Positions 47,530 through 56,696 of a DNA stretch of 64,000 nt are shown in pieces. Within the stretch, counting starts at the first letter, position 1, and each line of letters opens with the position of its first letter. The stretch is from Enterococcus timonensis (GTDB lineage Bacteria > Bacillota > Bacilli > Lactobacillales > Enterococcaceae), in assembly GCF_900104595.1 (NCBI RefSeq), contig NZ_FNVY01000004.1, positions 124,001 to 188,000 on the forward strand, written 5' to 3'. The position numbers were made by a program, and so were the translations under genes. The notes under the pieces are model-generated. The model did no database searches and was not told the DNA's origin. It worked only from the letters and a program-made list of their open reading frames with translations.

Positions 47530-48945
47530 TTAATGAGCTCCTTTATTTAGATCTTTAACAATTTCCCGAGCGCCTTTTGTTTGCAGCTGATCGATAAACT
47601 GTTGGACATCGCTCGTCAATCCTTTAACTTGCGTTAAATCTTGGCCCCAAAGTTGGCTACTAGCTAAAATTGTTTCGACAACCGTACTTGGATTTTTCCA
47701 AGCCTCAGCAAAAATTTCTTTAACTTCTGGATCATCATGGACTTCAAATTCATCGCCACGGTAAGCCAAAATCGTTGAAGCAAGAGCTAAAGTAATATAA
47801 GGGGGATTGGTGCCGTTGGTTTCATTAAAACGTAATAAAATTGGCAAAATCCGCGCCCGATATTTAGAAATACTATTTAAAGCGATGCTTGCTAGTTCAT
47901 GTTTAACAAAAGGATTTTTAAACCGTTCTTTAATTTGTTCAGCATAAGCTGTCAGTTCAGCTTCTGGTAAAGAAAGCATTGGAATTAATTCTTGAGTAAA
48001 TAATTGATCCACTAAAACGGAAAAATCAGGATCTTCCATGACTTCACCGACTGTTTCAAGTCCTGCTAAACGGGCGGTTTCTACCATAGTCGTGTGCGGT
48101 CCATTAAGCAAATGCACTTTGCGTTCACGATAAGGCGTCATATCGTCAGTCACCACAACATTTAAGCCAATTTTTTCTAAAGGCAATAATTCTTTAACCG
48201 ATTGTGGTCCTTCAATGACCCAAAGTAAAAATGGTTCCGCTTTGACCATCAGATTATCTACGTAGCCATGTTTTTCATTTAACTCAGCGGCCCGATCACG
48301 AGGGTATCCAGGAACAATCCGGTCAACAAGTGAGCAGCAGAAAGTATTTTCATTTTCTAGCCAAGTAATAAAGTCTGCTGATAAATTCCATTCTTTAGCG
48401 TAACGCTCCACAAGTTGTTGCAGTTTTTCACCGTTACGATCAATGAGTTCGCAAGGAATAATCGTAAATCCTTTTTTGCCAAGTTCAAAACGACGATATA
48501 AAAGAGCCGTCAATTTAGCAGGATAACTTACAGGAGGGGTGTCATTTAATTGGTCACCAGCGTGATAACTGATCCCAGCTTCTGTTGTATTAGAAACAAT
48601 TATTTCTAAATCATCATTTTCAGCAAGCTGCAAATAACTTTGATAATCTTCATAAGGATTGATCACCCGTGAGACAGTAGTAATAATTTCAGAGGTGGCA
48701 ACCGTTTGACCATCCAAGAGGCCTTCTAAAATAACGGTGTATAAATTATCTTGTTCAGCGAGCATTTTGCCAAGACCTTGGGCGATGGGTTGAACGACAA
48801 CAGCCGAACCTAAAAATTCGCCGTGATTATTCAGTTGTTGCAGTTGCCAATCTACAAAGGCCCGCAAGAAATTGCCTTCACCAAATTGAATGACTTTTTC
48901 CGGATAATAGGTAAAGTCGGACCATTTTTTTGATAATTGTTCCAA
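47530..48945 (-). CDS. uxaB: Tagaturonate reductase (altronate oxidoreductase)
   Basis: A 471-residue mannitol-dehydrogenase-family enzyme reducing D-tagaturonate to D-altronate with NADH. The opening VIQFGEGNFLRAFVDWQL is the UxaB-type nucleotide region; NTTEAGISY, IPCELIDRNGEKL and KVHLLNGPHTTMVETARLAG (catalytic Lys/His region) are present. First gene of the minus-strand operon, behind a promoter with a palindrome that could bind the LacI-type repressor encoded next to it. GAAAGGAG site. Confidence 0.92.
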   Translation of the reverse strand: MEQLSKKWSDFTYYPEKVIQFGEGNFLRAFVDWQLQQLNNHGEFLGSAVVVQPIAQGLGKMLAEQDNLYTVILEGLLDGQTVATSEIITTVSRVINPYEDYQSYLQLAENDDLEIIVSNTTEAGISYHAGDQLNDTPPVSYPAKLTALLYRRFELGKKGFTIIPCELIDRNGEKLQQLVERYAKEWNLSADFITWLENENTFCCSLVDRIVPGYPRDRAAELNEKHGYVDNLMVKAEPFLLWVIEGPQSVKELLPLEKIGLNVVVTDDMTPYRERKVHLLNGPHTTMVETARLAGLETVGEVMEDPDFSVLVDQLFTQELIPMLSLPEAELTAYAEQIKERFKNPFVKHELASIALNSISKYRARILPILLRFNETNGTNPPYITLALASTILAYRGDEFEVHDDPEVKEIFAEAWKNPSTVVETILASSQLWGQDLTQVKGLTSDVQQFIDQLQTKGAREIVKDLNKGAH

Positions 48946-48985
48946 AGTTGTGCTCCTTTCCGTATGCTTTTTTGCACACGTAAAA

Positions 48986-49016
48986 ATTATATTTAAACCT
49001 TAAAAAAGGTTTGTAA
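48986..49016 (-). promoter_or_regulatory. uxaB operon promoter with palindromic operator
   Basis: On the minus strand TTACAA and TATAAT are separated by 19 bases; the spacer contains AAACCTTTTTTAAGGTTT, an 18-base near-perfect palindrome (48995-49012). It fits a LacI-family repressor site blocking RNA polymerase. Confidence 0.55.
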
Positions 49017-49048
49017 CGAATGTTATGGAAAATAAATTAAAAATAAGA

Positions 49049-50035
49049 TTACAACGATTGCCGAAAAATTAAACGGGTAGCTAATAATTGTTGCGGCTCT
49101 TCAATATATTTGTGTTGCAACAATTTTAAAAGCATTTCCGTGCCCACTTGAGCTATTTCAAAAATCGGTTTTGCTACTGTCGTTAAAGCAGGGGTTGTAT
49201 AGCTGGCAAATAAAATATTATCAAAGCCGACAATCGCCACTTCTTCCGGCACTTTTTTATTCATGGCCGAGCAAGCTTTTAGTGCACCGATGGCCATTTC
49301 ATCATTGGCACAAAAAATTGCGGTGGGCGGTTTAGCTAGTGAAAGTAATTTTTCTGCTGACGTGCGGCCAGATTCAATCGAATAATCTCCAGGGACAAAA
49401 TAAGCGGGATTTTCTGACAGGCGCGCGTTTTTTAAAGCAGAAGTGTAGCCTTTTTTCCGTTCACTCGAAGAAAAGAAGCCAACCTTGCCGCCAATCATGG
49501 CAATTTTTTTATGCCCGCGAGAAACTACTGCTTCAATGGCTAGTTGCACGCCTTGTCGGTCATTACTGGCCACATTATAAATATCAGGTTGATTTAACTG
49601 GCGATTCAAGACGACAAAGGGAATATTGATTTCTTTTAAAAAGGCAATAAAGGGATCGTCATCTTCACTTTGACTCATAATAATAATTCCGTCGTAAAGC
49701 TCCGGGCGAATTGCCGTAAAGCTGACAAAATTATCGAGACCATTCACCGATAACGTATATTGATTGCTCAAACGAGCGTTAATTCCTTTAATAACTTCCA
49801 CTAGAAAAGAAGCGCTCGTCCCTTGATCAATACTTGAAAAAAACAAACCAATTCGGAAGCTTCGTTGACTAACCAAACTTTTGGCTGAAAAATTCGGCAC
49901 ATAATGTAATTCTTCGGCCAAAGTTTTAATTTTTTCTTTCGTTTCATCTTTAATGAGGGGCGAGTCATTTAAAGCGCGAGAAACGGTGGTATGGGAGACC
50001 CCAGCCAGCCGGGCAATGTCTTTTATTGTAACCAT
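49049..50035 (-). CDS. LacI-family transcriptional repressor of the uronate genes (inferred)
   Basis: A 328-residue regulator with N-terminal helix-turn-helix TIKDIARLAGVSHTTVSRAL, hinge YVPNFSAKSLVSQRS and a sugar-binding core (IVGFDNILFASYTTPALTTV). Located between the uxa operon and the YesS-like regulator; context suggests a ligand such as galacturonate or an oligogalacturonide. The promoter contains a good cre site, so it is also under carbon control. AAGGAGTG site upstream. Confidence 0.83.
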   Translation of the reverse strand: MVTIKDIARLAGVSHTTVSRALNDSPLIKDETKEKIKTLAEELHYVPNFSAKSLVSQRSFRIGLFFSSIDQGTSASFLVEVIKGINARLSNQYTLSVNGLDNFVSFTAIRPELYDGIIIMSQSEDDDPFIAFLKEINIPFVVLNRQLNQPDIYNVASNDRQGVQLAIEAVVSRGHKKIAMIGGKVGFFSSSERKKGYTSALKNARLSENPAYFVPGDYSIESGRTSAEKLLSLAKPPTAIFCANDEMAIGALKACSAMNKKVPEEVAIVGFDNILFASYTTPALTTVAKPIFEIAQVGTEMLLKLLQHKYIEEPQQLLATRLIFRQSL

Positions 50036-50057
50036 TGTGTTTTTTTACACTCCTTAT

Positions 50058-50099
50058 TGATTTCGTTTTCAGATTACGCCAAATTTTTAAGAAAGTCAA
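50058..50099 (-). promoter_or_regulatory. LacI-type regulator promoter with cre site
   Basis: Minus-strand TTGACT and TAATCT with a 17-base spacer. TGAAAACGAAATCA directly after the -10 hexamer matches the cre consensus TGWAANCGNTNWCA at 13 of 14 positions. Confidence 0.75.
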
Positions 50100-50135
50100 T
50101 AGCAAATGGATTGTTCACGTGAAAAATATTTTTCT

Positions 50136-50172
50136 TGGAAACGGTGACAATCACTTTTAAATATGGTAAAAT
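50136..50172 (+). promoter_or_regulatory. Promoter with cre site for the YesS-like regulator
   Basis: TGGAAACGGTGACA matches the cre consensus at 13 of 14 positions and overlaps the -35 GTGACA; TAAAAT follows after 17 bases. CcpA binding here would block initiation. Confidence 0.75.
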
Positions 50173-50210
50173 TAAAAATGTGAGGAAATGATCATGGTTT
50201 TATAGGGGGA

Positions 50211-52436
50211 GTGGAGTATTTGTTTAAGAAAAGGTCTAGCTTTTTTTATAGGATTTTTTTGCCAGTCATTTTAATTGGGGTATTTTTGATTGGTAGTTTT
50301 AGTTTGTATATTTACCGAAACACTTACAATAATGTTTTAGGAAATTTAATTGAAGATAAGCAAAATTTTACTCGGCAAATTAAAAATAACTTGGAGCAAA
50401 AAGTGCGGACGGTGGAATATGCTTTTACTACTTATTCAGCCACCAGTGATTTTAAAAAAATTATCGAAAAGCCGCTAGATTTTCATAACTATGCCGAGGT
50501 GAAAGAAGTCAGCTCAGAATTAGCTTATATTGGCATTATGGGAATTGAAAATACCGATTATTCGCTTATTTCTTTGAGTCAAAATTGGCGCATTCGGGGA
50601 GGTGGTCTCGAGCAACTTTCAGAAAGTCAAACGGAAAGTTATCAAAAATTAATTAGTCAAGCTGAAGAAAATTTATTGTGGCTACCTGAAGAAGACAAAA
50701 TTCAAATGTTAGTTTCCTTGCCGATTTTTTCCCAGAACCGCTCAGGTCTTGGGATGGTGGAAATTTCTCAAAGTGTGATTACCGATTTAATTGGAGAGAC
50801 CGAGGATCGTTTTTTTGATATTTATAATAGTCAAGGGGATTTATTGTATCAACATGGAGCAATGATTCCTAAAGAAATTGCCGCCACGGTGCAAAATCAA
50901 GCGAGCGAAACATTTAATCAAGTGAAGGCCAAAAATGGCGATGTTTATTTATTTCAACGGGCCAATTATAATCAATGGCTGTACGTTTCGCGTTTGCCAA
51001 AAAGTGTGATTCAACAAGCAACTTCGGGATTAAAAACCGGATTAATTGTGATTGCTTTAGTAGCGCTCATTTTATTAGTTTTATTAGCCTATATTGTCGC
51101 CGATCGCTCGGTGCGACCCTTTGCCCAAATCAAAGACCGACTATCTAAAGCTCATGGTGTTTCGGGTAAACAAGTGGAATTAACGGAAATTTTATCAGGC
51201 ATCGAAAATATCGTCACTGAAAATGAAACTTTATCCACCCGCGTTCAGCGCCAAAAACCAGAACTCGAGCAATTATTTATTTTTAATTTATTTCGCGGGC
51301 GAGTCGATCGCGCTGATTTAAATGGACGATTGCAACAATTTAATTATCATTTTACTCATCAACGCTTTGTGACCATGCTCATTCAAATTGATGATCTAGG
51401 CGATCTGCGAGAAGAAAGCGCGCGGGATTTATTTTTATTGTCGATTGAAAAAGTAGTGGAAGATATTGTCCCACCGGAACACCGGATGCGTCCGATTATT
51501 TTAAATGCTGAAACGCAAAGTACGATTTTAGTTTTTGGCGAAAATGAAGACTGGCACAAAATGACCTTAGATTATGCTAATCAATTGCAGGAAACTTGTC
51601 GAAAGTTTTTGAAAGTGAAAATTAGTGTCGGGCTTTCCCACGACTATATCGATTTATCCATGAGCAAGCAGGCGGTAGACAATGCCAAAGAGGCACTGCA
51701 TTTCCGGATTAATTTGGGGACGGAAGCTATTATTTTTTATAGTGAAATTGCTAGTCAACTCAATGAAACGGCGGTCCTTAAATATCCTAAAGCTGAAGAA
51801 AGTGCCTTGTTAGATGCGATTCGCGCCGGCGATGAAAAAGATCTACGAGAAAATTTCTGCCTTGTCTTAAATAAAATTTTTTCAGAAAATCATAATCCTT
51901 TATCGGTGGAAACAGCGATTTTGAAACTAACGAATAATGTGGTGCAACTAGGGCAACTATTAGGCGCCGACTTTGAGATTTTCCAACATAATCGCCATAT
52001 TTATTCCGATGTCTTAAATGTCGACGATCCTAAAAAAATTGAAAAAATCTTGTATCATTCCCTGATTTTGCCAATTGTTGATACGATTCAAGATAAAACT
52101 GATCGCCAATTGAAAAGTTTATCAGAAAAAATTGTTCATATTGTCCACCAAAAATACGACGAAGACTTGTCGCTAGAAAGTATTGCCGACATGTTGCACT
52201 ACAATCCCAATTACTTGAGTTCCGTTTTTAAAAAAGAATTTGGTTCAAATTTTGGCGATTATTTACAAAATTATCGTTTGGAGATTGCTAAAAAATGGTT
52301 ATTAGAAACCAATATGACGGTAAAAGAAATTTCCCAACGTCTCCAATACAATAATCCGCAAAACTTTATTCGCTTCTTTAAGAAAAAAGACGGCATCACC
52401 CCCGGCGAATTCCGGCGTGAACATACAGCAGAATAA
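50211..52436 (+). CDS. Membrane-bound AraC-type regulator, YesS-like
   Basis: A 741-residue one-component sensor-regulator. Membrane segment at about residues 13-33, an extracellular sensor domain to about 280, a second membrane segment (LIVIALVALILLVLLAYIVA), a cytoplasmic helical domain, and a C-terminal double helix-turn-helix of AraC/XylS type (LSLESIADMLHYNPNYLSSV; VKEISQRLQYNNPQNFIRFF). This is the layout of B. subtilis YesS, which activates rhamnogalacturonan genes. Start is GTG behind AGGGGGAG. It probably senses extracellular pectic sugars and activates the plus-strand operon downstream. Confidence 0.87.
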   Translation: MEYLFKKRSSFFYRIFLPVILIGVFLIGSFSLYIYRNTYNNVLGNLIEDKQNFTRQIKNNLEQKVRTVEYAFTTYSATSDFKKIIEKPLDFHNYAEVKEVSSELAYIGIMGIENTDYSLISLSQNWRIRGGGLEQLSESQTESYQKLISQAEENLLWLPEEDKIQMLVSLPIFSQNRSGLGMVEISQSVITDLIGETEDRFFDIYNSQGDLLYQHGAMIPKEIAATVQNQASETFNQVKAKNGDVYLFQRANYNQWLYVSRLPKSVIQQATSGLKTGLIVIALVALILLVLLAYIVADRSVRPFAQIKDRLSKAHGVSGKQVELTEILSGIENIVTENETLSTRVQRQKPELEQLFIFNLFRGRVDRADLNGRLQQFNYHFTHQRFVTMLIQIDDLGDLREESARDLFLLSIEKVVEDIVPPEHRMRPIILNAETQSTILVFGENEDWHKMTLDYANQLQETCRKFLKVKISVGLSHDYIDLSMSKQAVDNAKEALHFRINLGTEAIIFYSEIASQLNETAVLKYPKAEESALLDAIRAGDEKDLRENFCLVLNKIFSENHNPLSVETAILKLTNNVVQLGQLLGADFEIFQHNRHIYSDVLNVDDPKKIEKILYHSLILPIVDTIQDKTDRQLKSLSEKIVHIVHQKYDEDLSLESIADMLHYNPNYLSSVFKKEFGSNFGDYLQNYRLEIAKKWLLETNMTVKEISQRLQYNNPQNFIRFFKKKDGITPGEFRREHTAE

Positions 52437-52448
52437 GATAGAGAACAG

Positions 52449-52486
52449 AAAAAGACCAGACGAAAAATCGTCTGGTCTTTGTTTTT
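52449..52486 (+). terminator. Terminator of the YesS-like gene
   Basis: Stem AAAGACCAGACGA with TCGTCTGGTCTTT, AAAA loop, T-rich tail. Confidence 0.85.
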
Positions 52487-52508
52487 ATTTTTATCTTTGA
52501 AGATGAAC

Positions 52509-52641
52509 ACTTCAAACTTCACCTATTTAACGGGAAATTTGGAGTAACTCCTAGGAAAAAAGATAAATTTTCCGGTGAATCTGTGATTCATCCTCAAATT
52601 TCCTATTTTTCTACGGAGCTAACCACTCCAAACTTCACCTA
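52509..52641 (+). repeat. Palindromic repeat copy R11 (most divergent arms)
   Basis: Arms GGGAAATTTGGAG and CTCCAAACTTCACC, second stem ACTCC/GGAGC-type, inner blocks CTAGGAAAAAAGAT and CCTATTTTTCTAC, apex of type A (CCGGTGAATC/GATTCATCC). A second copy of the end motif CTTCAAACTTCACC lies on the left. The last triplet CTA is the complement of the TAG stop of the permease gene. Confidence 0.8.
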
Positions 52642-53556
52642 TCCTTTAACTGATCCGACCATGGCGCCTTTGACGAAGTATTTTTGGACGAATGGGTAAA
52701 CGATAAGCATTGGTAAGGTGGCGATGACGATAACGGCCATTTTCACCGATTGGGCTGGTGGGATGACGTCGACTGATGCGGCGTCGGCATTCATACCGGA
52801 GCTGACGATAACAATTTGGCGCAGCAATACTTGAACGGGCCATTTGCTGGAATCATTTAAATATAAAATGGCTGATTGATACGTGTTCCAATAGTTAACG
52901 GCATAAAATAAGGAAATGGTCGCAATGGAAGGAAGACTTAGCGGCAAAATAATTCTGAAGAAAATGCCTAAAGTAGAGCAGCCGTCCATTTTCGCAGATT
53001 CTTCTAAAGAATCAGGAATACCTTGGAAAAAGTTACGCATAATAATCAAATTATAAGCTGAAATGGATCCTGGTAAAATCAGTGCCCAGAGGCTATTCAT
53101 CAAGCCAAGGCTATTGACCAAGATAAATCCGGGAATCATGCCGCCGGAAAATAACATGGTGAAAACAACAATAAAGTTTAAAATGCCGCGGCCGTGCAAG
53201 TAGCGGCGAGATAATCCGTACGCCATAAAACTCGTTAGGACCATGGAAACAAAAGTCCCAATCACCGTTACAAAAATCGAAACTCCGACAGATTTAAAAA
53301 TCGTTGGCGTTGATAAAATGTAGCGATAAGCATCTATTGTAAAGGTGCGAGGAATTAAAATAAATGGCCGGGTAGAAATTTCTCCAGAAGTGGCAAATGA
53401 AGAGGCCACAATATTAATAAAAGGTAGGAGACACATAAGAGTGAATATAGATAGGAAGATAATAATAAGGATGTGAATCACCCGTTCACTTTTGGTAATG
53501 GGACGATGATGGACTTTGGCTTTTTTCTTTCGTCCGAGAATTGTTTTTTCTGACAT
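52639..53556 (-). CDS. Carbohydrate ABC transporter permease, LplC/YtcP type
   Basis: A 305-residue inner membrane permease with six predicted segments (first at about residues 27-47). The EAA loop reads ESAKMDGCSTLGIFFRIILP, the contact site for a shared ATPase. C-terminal VQKYFVKGAMVGSVKG is typical of the LplC group importing oligosaccharides. The ATG behind TTGGAGG is chosen over a 14-codon longer frame that includes the cre-like site. It is divergent from its partner permease gene, which is unusual. Confidence 0.88.
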   Translation of the reverse strand: MSEKTILGRKKKAKVHHRPITKSERVIHILIIIFLSIFTLMCLLPFINIVASSFATSGEISTRPFILIPRTFTIDAYRYILSTPTIFKSVGVSIFVTVIGTFVSMVLTSFMAYGLSRRYLHGRGILNFIVVFTMLFSGGMIPGFILVNSLGLMNSLWALILPGSISAYNLIIMRNFFQGIPDSLEESAKMDGCSTLGIFFRIILPLSLPSIATISLFYAVNYWNTYQSAILYLNDSSKWPVQVLLRQIVIVSSGMNADAASVDVIPPAQSVKMAVIVIATLPMLIVYPFVQKYFVKGAMVGSVKG

Positions 53557-53583
53557 AATAACCTCCAAATTTTTTTCTGACGT

Positions 53584-53597
53584 TAAAAACGTTTGCA
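53584..53597 (-). promoter_or_regulatory. cre-like site upstream of LplC-type permease
   Basis: TAAAAACGTTTGCA matches the cre consensus at 12 of 14 positions; it lies between a TATACT box about 40 bases upstream and the ribosome binding site, so it would act as a roadblock. Confidence 0.55.
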
Positions 53598-53739
53598 TAA
53601 TTAGCTTAGCATGCTCCTTTTATGAAGTATATAATCAGATTTTCACATTCAAAAAAAACGCGGATTTTTGTAAAAAAGAATTTTTTATTTAAAATAGGAA
53701 AGAAAAAAAGAAAAACCGCTTTTACGCAAAATCCTTTGT

Positions 53740-53765
53740 TGTTGGCGTTTTCAGTACTAGTGAAA
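53740..53765 (+). promoter_or_regulatory. cre-like site and palindrome upstream of LplB-type permease
   Basis: TGTTGGCGTTTTCA matches the cre consensus at 12 of 14 positions. Overlapping it, TTTCAGTACTAGTGAAA is a 17-base palindrome (one central asymmetry), a possible activator or repressor site. A TATAGA box follows. Confidence 0.5.
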
Positions 53766-53834
53766 TGATTATAGACGTAATTTTAACTTCTCGGTAGACT
53801 GAAAGTAATCAAAAAACAAAAGGAGGAGTTTGCT

Positions 53835-54791
53835 GTGGAGAACGCGTTACCGCAACGTACTGCTAAAGAAACCAAAGCTCGTGCCAAAAAGAAAAAATGG
53901 GCCCAAATAAAAGGAAATCATGGTTTATATTTAATGATTTTACCAGGCCTACTATATTTTATCGTCTTTAAATACATTCCCATGGGCGGTCTAGTCATTG
54001 CCTTTCAAGATTATCAACCGTTCCTGGGTATCATGGGTTCACCAATGGTAGGAATGAAACACTTTATCCGACTTTTCGGCGATCCGGTCTTTATTCAACT
54101 TATTAGAAATACTTTAGTAATTTTCGGCTTAAATATTGTTTTTTCATTTCCATTTCCAATTATTTTAGCGCTGATGCTTAACGAGATCCGCAGCGTGAAA
54201 TTTAAAAAAGCAGTCCAAACCATTATTTATTTGCCCCATTTCATGTCTTGGGTAATTGTTGTTTCCATTTTCTATGTGTTGTTAACAACGGAAGGTGGGG
54301 TCATCAATAATATTATTGAACAGCTAGGTGGCACGCGGATTTCATTTCTGACGAGTACGACTTGGCTGCGTCCGATGTATATTTTTCAACAAATTTGGAA
54401 AGGTGCCGGGTGGGGCACGATTGTTTATTTAGCGGCGATTACTAATGTCGATGAGCAGTTATATGAAGCGGCTGAAATGGATGGCGCTGGAAAACTAGCC
54501 AAAATGTGGCACGTGACGTTGCCTTGCATTCGGCCAACGATTGTTACTTTATTTATTTTAAAAATTGGCGATATCTTAGAGTTAGGTTTTGAGCAAATGT
54601 TCTTATTAATGAACTCTTTGAACCGCGAAGTTGCCCAAATTTTTGATACCTTTGTTTATACATCCGGGATTCAAAATGGTCAGTTGAGTTATTCGACGGC
54701 GGTGGGGTTATTCAAAGGCTTAGTTGGTTTAGTCTTAGTTGTGATGGCCAATAAATTAGCGAAAAAAGTTGGCGAGGACGGCGTTTATTAA
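53835..54791 (+). CDS. Carbohydrate ABC transporter permease, LplB type
   Basis: A 318-residue permease with six membrane segments; YLMILPGLLYFIVFKYIPMG is the characteristic first segment of the LplB/YtcP group. The EAA loop is LYEAAEMDGAGKLAKMWHVT. With LplC- and LplA-like proteins it would form an importer for pectic oligosaccharides driven by an ATPase encoded elsewhere (MsmX type, inferred). Start is GTG behind AAAGGAGGAG. First gene of the plus-strand pectin operon. Confidence 0.9.
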   Translation: MENALPQRTAKETKARAKKKKWAQIKGNHGLYLMILPGLLYFIVFKYIPMGGLVIAFQDYQPFLGIMGSPMVGMKHFIRLFGDPVFIQLIRNTLVIFGLNIVFSFPFPIILALMLNEIRSVKFKKAVQTIIYLPHFMSWVIVVSIFYVLLTTEGGVINNIIEQLGGTRISFLTSTTWLRPMYIFQQIWKGAGWGTIVYLAAITNVDEQLYEAAEMDGAGKLAKMWHVTLPCIRPTIVTLFILKIGDILELGFEQMFLLMNSLNREVAQIFDTFVYTSGIQNGQLSYSTAVGLFKGLVGLVLVVMANKLAKKVGEDGVY

Positions 54792-54827
54792 ACGTTAAAC
54801 GCCAAAGCAAGAATTGAGGGAAAAGTA

Positions 54828-55454
54828 ATGACCATGGATAAAATAAACAAAATCAATGATGTTTTGATTTTGATGTTAAAAATTGCTTATCTAAATCTGA
54901 TTTGGCTAGGAATAACGATTCTTGGTCTAGGAATTTTTTCAGTCGGTCCGGCAAGTTATGCGCTAATGAAATATTATGATCAAACGTTGCGCTTAAAAAA
55001 TGAATTGCCGGTCTTGCGGACTTTTTGGCAATATTTTAAAGAACGATATCGGCAAAGTGTTTTGATTTCCTGGATTTATCTAGCAGTCTGCGCAGTGTTT
55101 ATCGTTAACATTTTCTTCAATCGGGTTTGGTCGTTGCAGATTATCAATGTCTTGATGTTGATTTTGGTTTTGTTTTCTTTCACCCATGTCTATACTTTGA
55201 TGGCCGCCACCAAGTACGAGAAAATTTCTGAGCTGTTAAAAGGCGCTGCGTTACTAGGTTTTGGTTATTTACATTATTCGATTATTACGTGGACTATCTT
55301 AGGCGTCAGTTATTTTCTCGCCGCTCGTTTTGCGCCGGCTTTACTTTTCCTGTTTGGTTTTTCGTTTGCGGGATTCTTATTTGCTATGGCTGGCCGAAAA
55401 ATTTTAAAAGAATTTTTACCAATTGAAAATGAAAACAAACCGCGAGAGATTTGA
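54828..55454 (+). CDS. YesL-like DUF624 membrane protein
   Basis: A 208-residue protein with about five hydrophobic segments and the DUF624 opening (LKIAYLNLIWLGITILGLGIFSVGPA in outline, then YDQTLRLKNELPVLRTFWQYF). DUF624 proteins such as YesL accompany LplBC-type transporters in rhamnogalacturonan clusters; role unknown. GAGGG lies seven bases before ATG, 36 bases after the permease gene. The stop codon lies within the stem-loop of its own terminator. Confidence 0.82.
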   Translation: MTMDKINKINDVLILMLKIAYLNLIWLGITILGLGIFSVGPASYALMKYYDQTLRLKNELPVLRTFWQYFKERYRQSVLISWIYLAVCAVFIVNIFFNRVWSLQIINVLMLILVLFSFTHVYTLMAATKYEKISELLKGAALLGFGYLHYSIITWTILGVSYFLAARFAPALLFLFGFSFAGFLFAMAGRKILKEFLPIENENKPREI

Positions 55455-55473
55455 CTTCTCGCGGTTTTTTCTA
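55437..55473 (+). terminator. Terminator overlapping the YesL-like stop codon
   Basis: Stem AAACCGCGAGA with TCTCGCGGTTT; the loop contains the TGA stop codon; T-run follows. It starts inside the last codons. Confidence 0.85.
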
Positions 55474-55505
55474 GTTAAAAAGTGGCTCGTGGCTAAAAAT
55501 GATTA

Positions 55506-55534
55506 TTTACGTAACCGGTAAAAAGGGCTACTCT
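55506..55534 (+). promoter_or_regulatory. Promoter of the GH105 operon
   Basis: TTTACG and TACTCT with a 17-base spacer; the spacer contains TAACCGGTAA. It lies directly after the terminator, so the hydrolase genes have their own start. Confidence 0.45.
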
Positions 55535-55562
55535 TAAGTTAATAAACACACAAGGAGGCACT

Positions 55563-56672
55563 ATGGAAAAAATGTGGCAACAAGCCCTCGACACGTTAGA
55601 CAAGCGTTATGGTAAGCTGACTGATCTTCCGTATTATCACAATAAATGGTCCTATGATTTAGGTGTTGTTTTAAATGGCGTCAAGCTGGCCTATGAGTTG
55701 ACCGGCGAAGAAAAATATTTTCATTACCTCAAGACGTCGCTCGATTATTTTATTGATGCAGACGGCACGATTCGTTTTTACGATCAAGAAAAATTTAATT
55801 TGGATTTTATCAACAATGGCAAATTATTATTTTTACTATTTGAAAAAACAGGAGATACTCGCTATAAAAAAGCGATGGATACTTTATACCAACAACTTTT
55901 GCTGCAGCCACGGACTAAACTTGGTGGTTTTTGGCATAAGAAAATTTACCCTGAACAAATGTGGCTAGACGGTCTTTATATGGCGGAACCTTTTTATGCT
56001 GAATATTTGGTGACTTTTAAAGATGGTCAGGGCCTGGAAGATGTTTTAAAACAATTTCAATTGGCTTATGCCGGCTGTCTTGATGAAAAAACCGGCTTAT
56101 TATTCCATGCTTACGACGAAGAGAAAAAGCAACCTTGGGCCGATGCCACAACGGGTCACTCGCCGCATTTCTGGGGGCGGGCTGTAGGTTGGTATTTATT
56201 AGGACTCGCCGACACAATGAAAATTGTCCAAGACTTCCCGGAAATTTATCAAGGACTAGCAGAAATTTTTGAAAAAACTTGGGCGGCGGTGAAAAAAGTC
56301 CAAGATCCGCAAAGTCGCTGCTGGTATCAAGTCTTAGACCAAGGAGCGCGTCATGGGAATTATTTGGAAGCTAGTTGTTCGGCGATGTTTTTAGCGGCTA
56401 GTGCCAAAGCTTATACACTCGGTCTTATCCCTGATGAAAAAATTTTTATCGCCGAAAGTTTTGCCGGCTTTAATCAAGAATTTGTGCTGCACACTAAAGA
56501 AAATTACTTAAATGTGATTCGCAATTGCCAAGTTGCCGGGCTCGGTGGCGATGACAGTCGGGACGGGAGTTTTGTTTATTATATTTCTGAACCGATTATT
56601 ACTAATGATTTTAAGGGCTATGGCGCTTATATCCAAGCCAGCTTGCTGATTGAAAATTTTATTACGATTTGA
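55563..56672 (+). CDS. Unsaturated rhamnogalacturonyl hydrolase, GH105 (YteR/YesR-like)
   Basis: A 369-residue (alpha/alpha)6-barrel hydrolase that hydrates and removes the unsaturated uronic acid left by rhamnogalacturonan lyases. Catalytic Asp region EQMWLDGLYMAEPFYA, then TGHSPHFWGRAVGWYLLGL, LEASCSAMFLAASAKAY and the C-terminal RDGSFVYYISEPIITNDFKG are as in YteR. No signal peptide, so cytoplasmic. AAGGAGG site. First gene of a run of six co-directional genes. Confidence 0.92.
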   Translation: MEKMWQQALDTLDKRYGKLTDLPYYHNKWSYDLGVVLNGVKLAYELTGEEKYFHYLKTSLDYFIDADGTIRFYDQEKFNLDFINNGKLLFLLFEKTGDTRYKKAMDTLYQQLLLQPRTKLGGFWHKKIYPEQMWLDGLYMAEPFYAEYLVTFKDGQGLEDVLKQFQLAYAGCLDEKTGLLFHAYDEEKKQPWADATTGHSPHFWGRAVGWYLLGLADTMKIVQDFPEIYQGLAEIFEKTWAAVKKVQDPQSRCWYQVLDQGARHGNYLEASCSAMFLAASAKAYTLGLIPDEKIFIAESFAGFNQEFVLHTKENYLNVIRNCQVAGLGGDDSRDGSFVYYISEPIITNDFKGYGAYIQASLLIENFITI

Positions 56673-56696
56673 AAACGAGAGAGGAAGAATAAAAAT

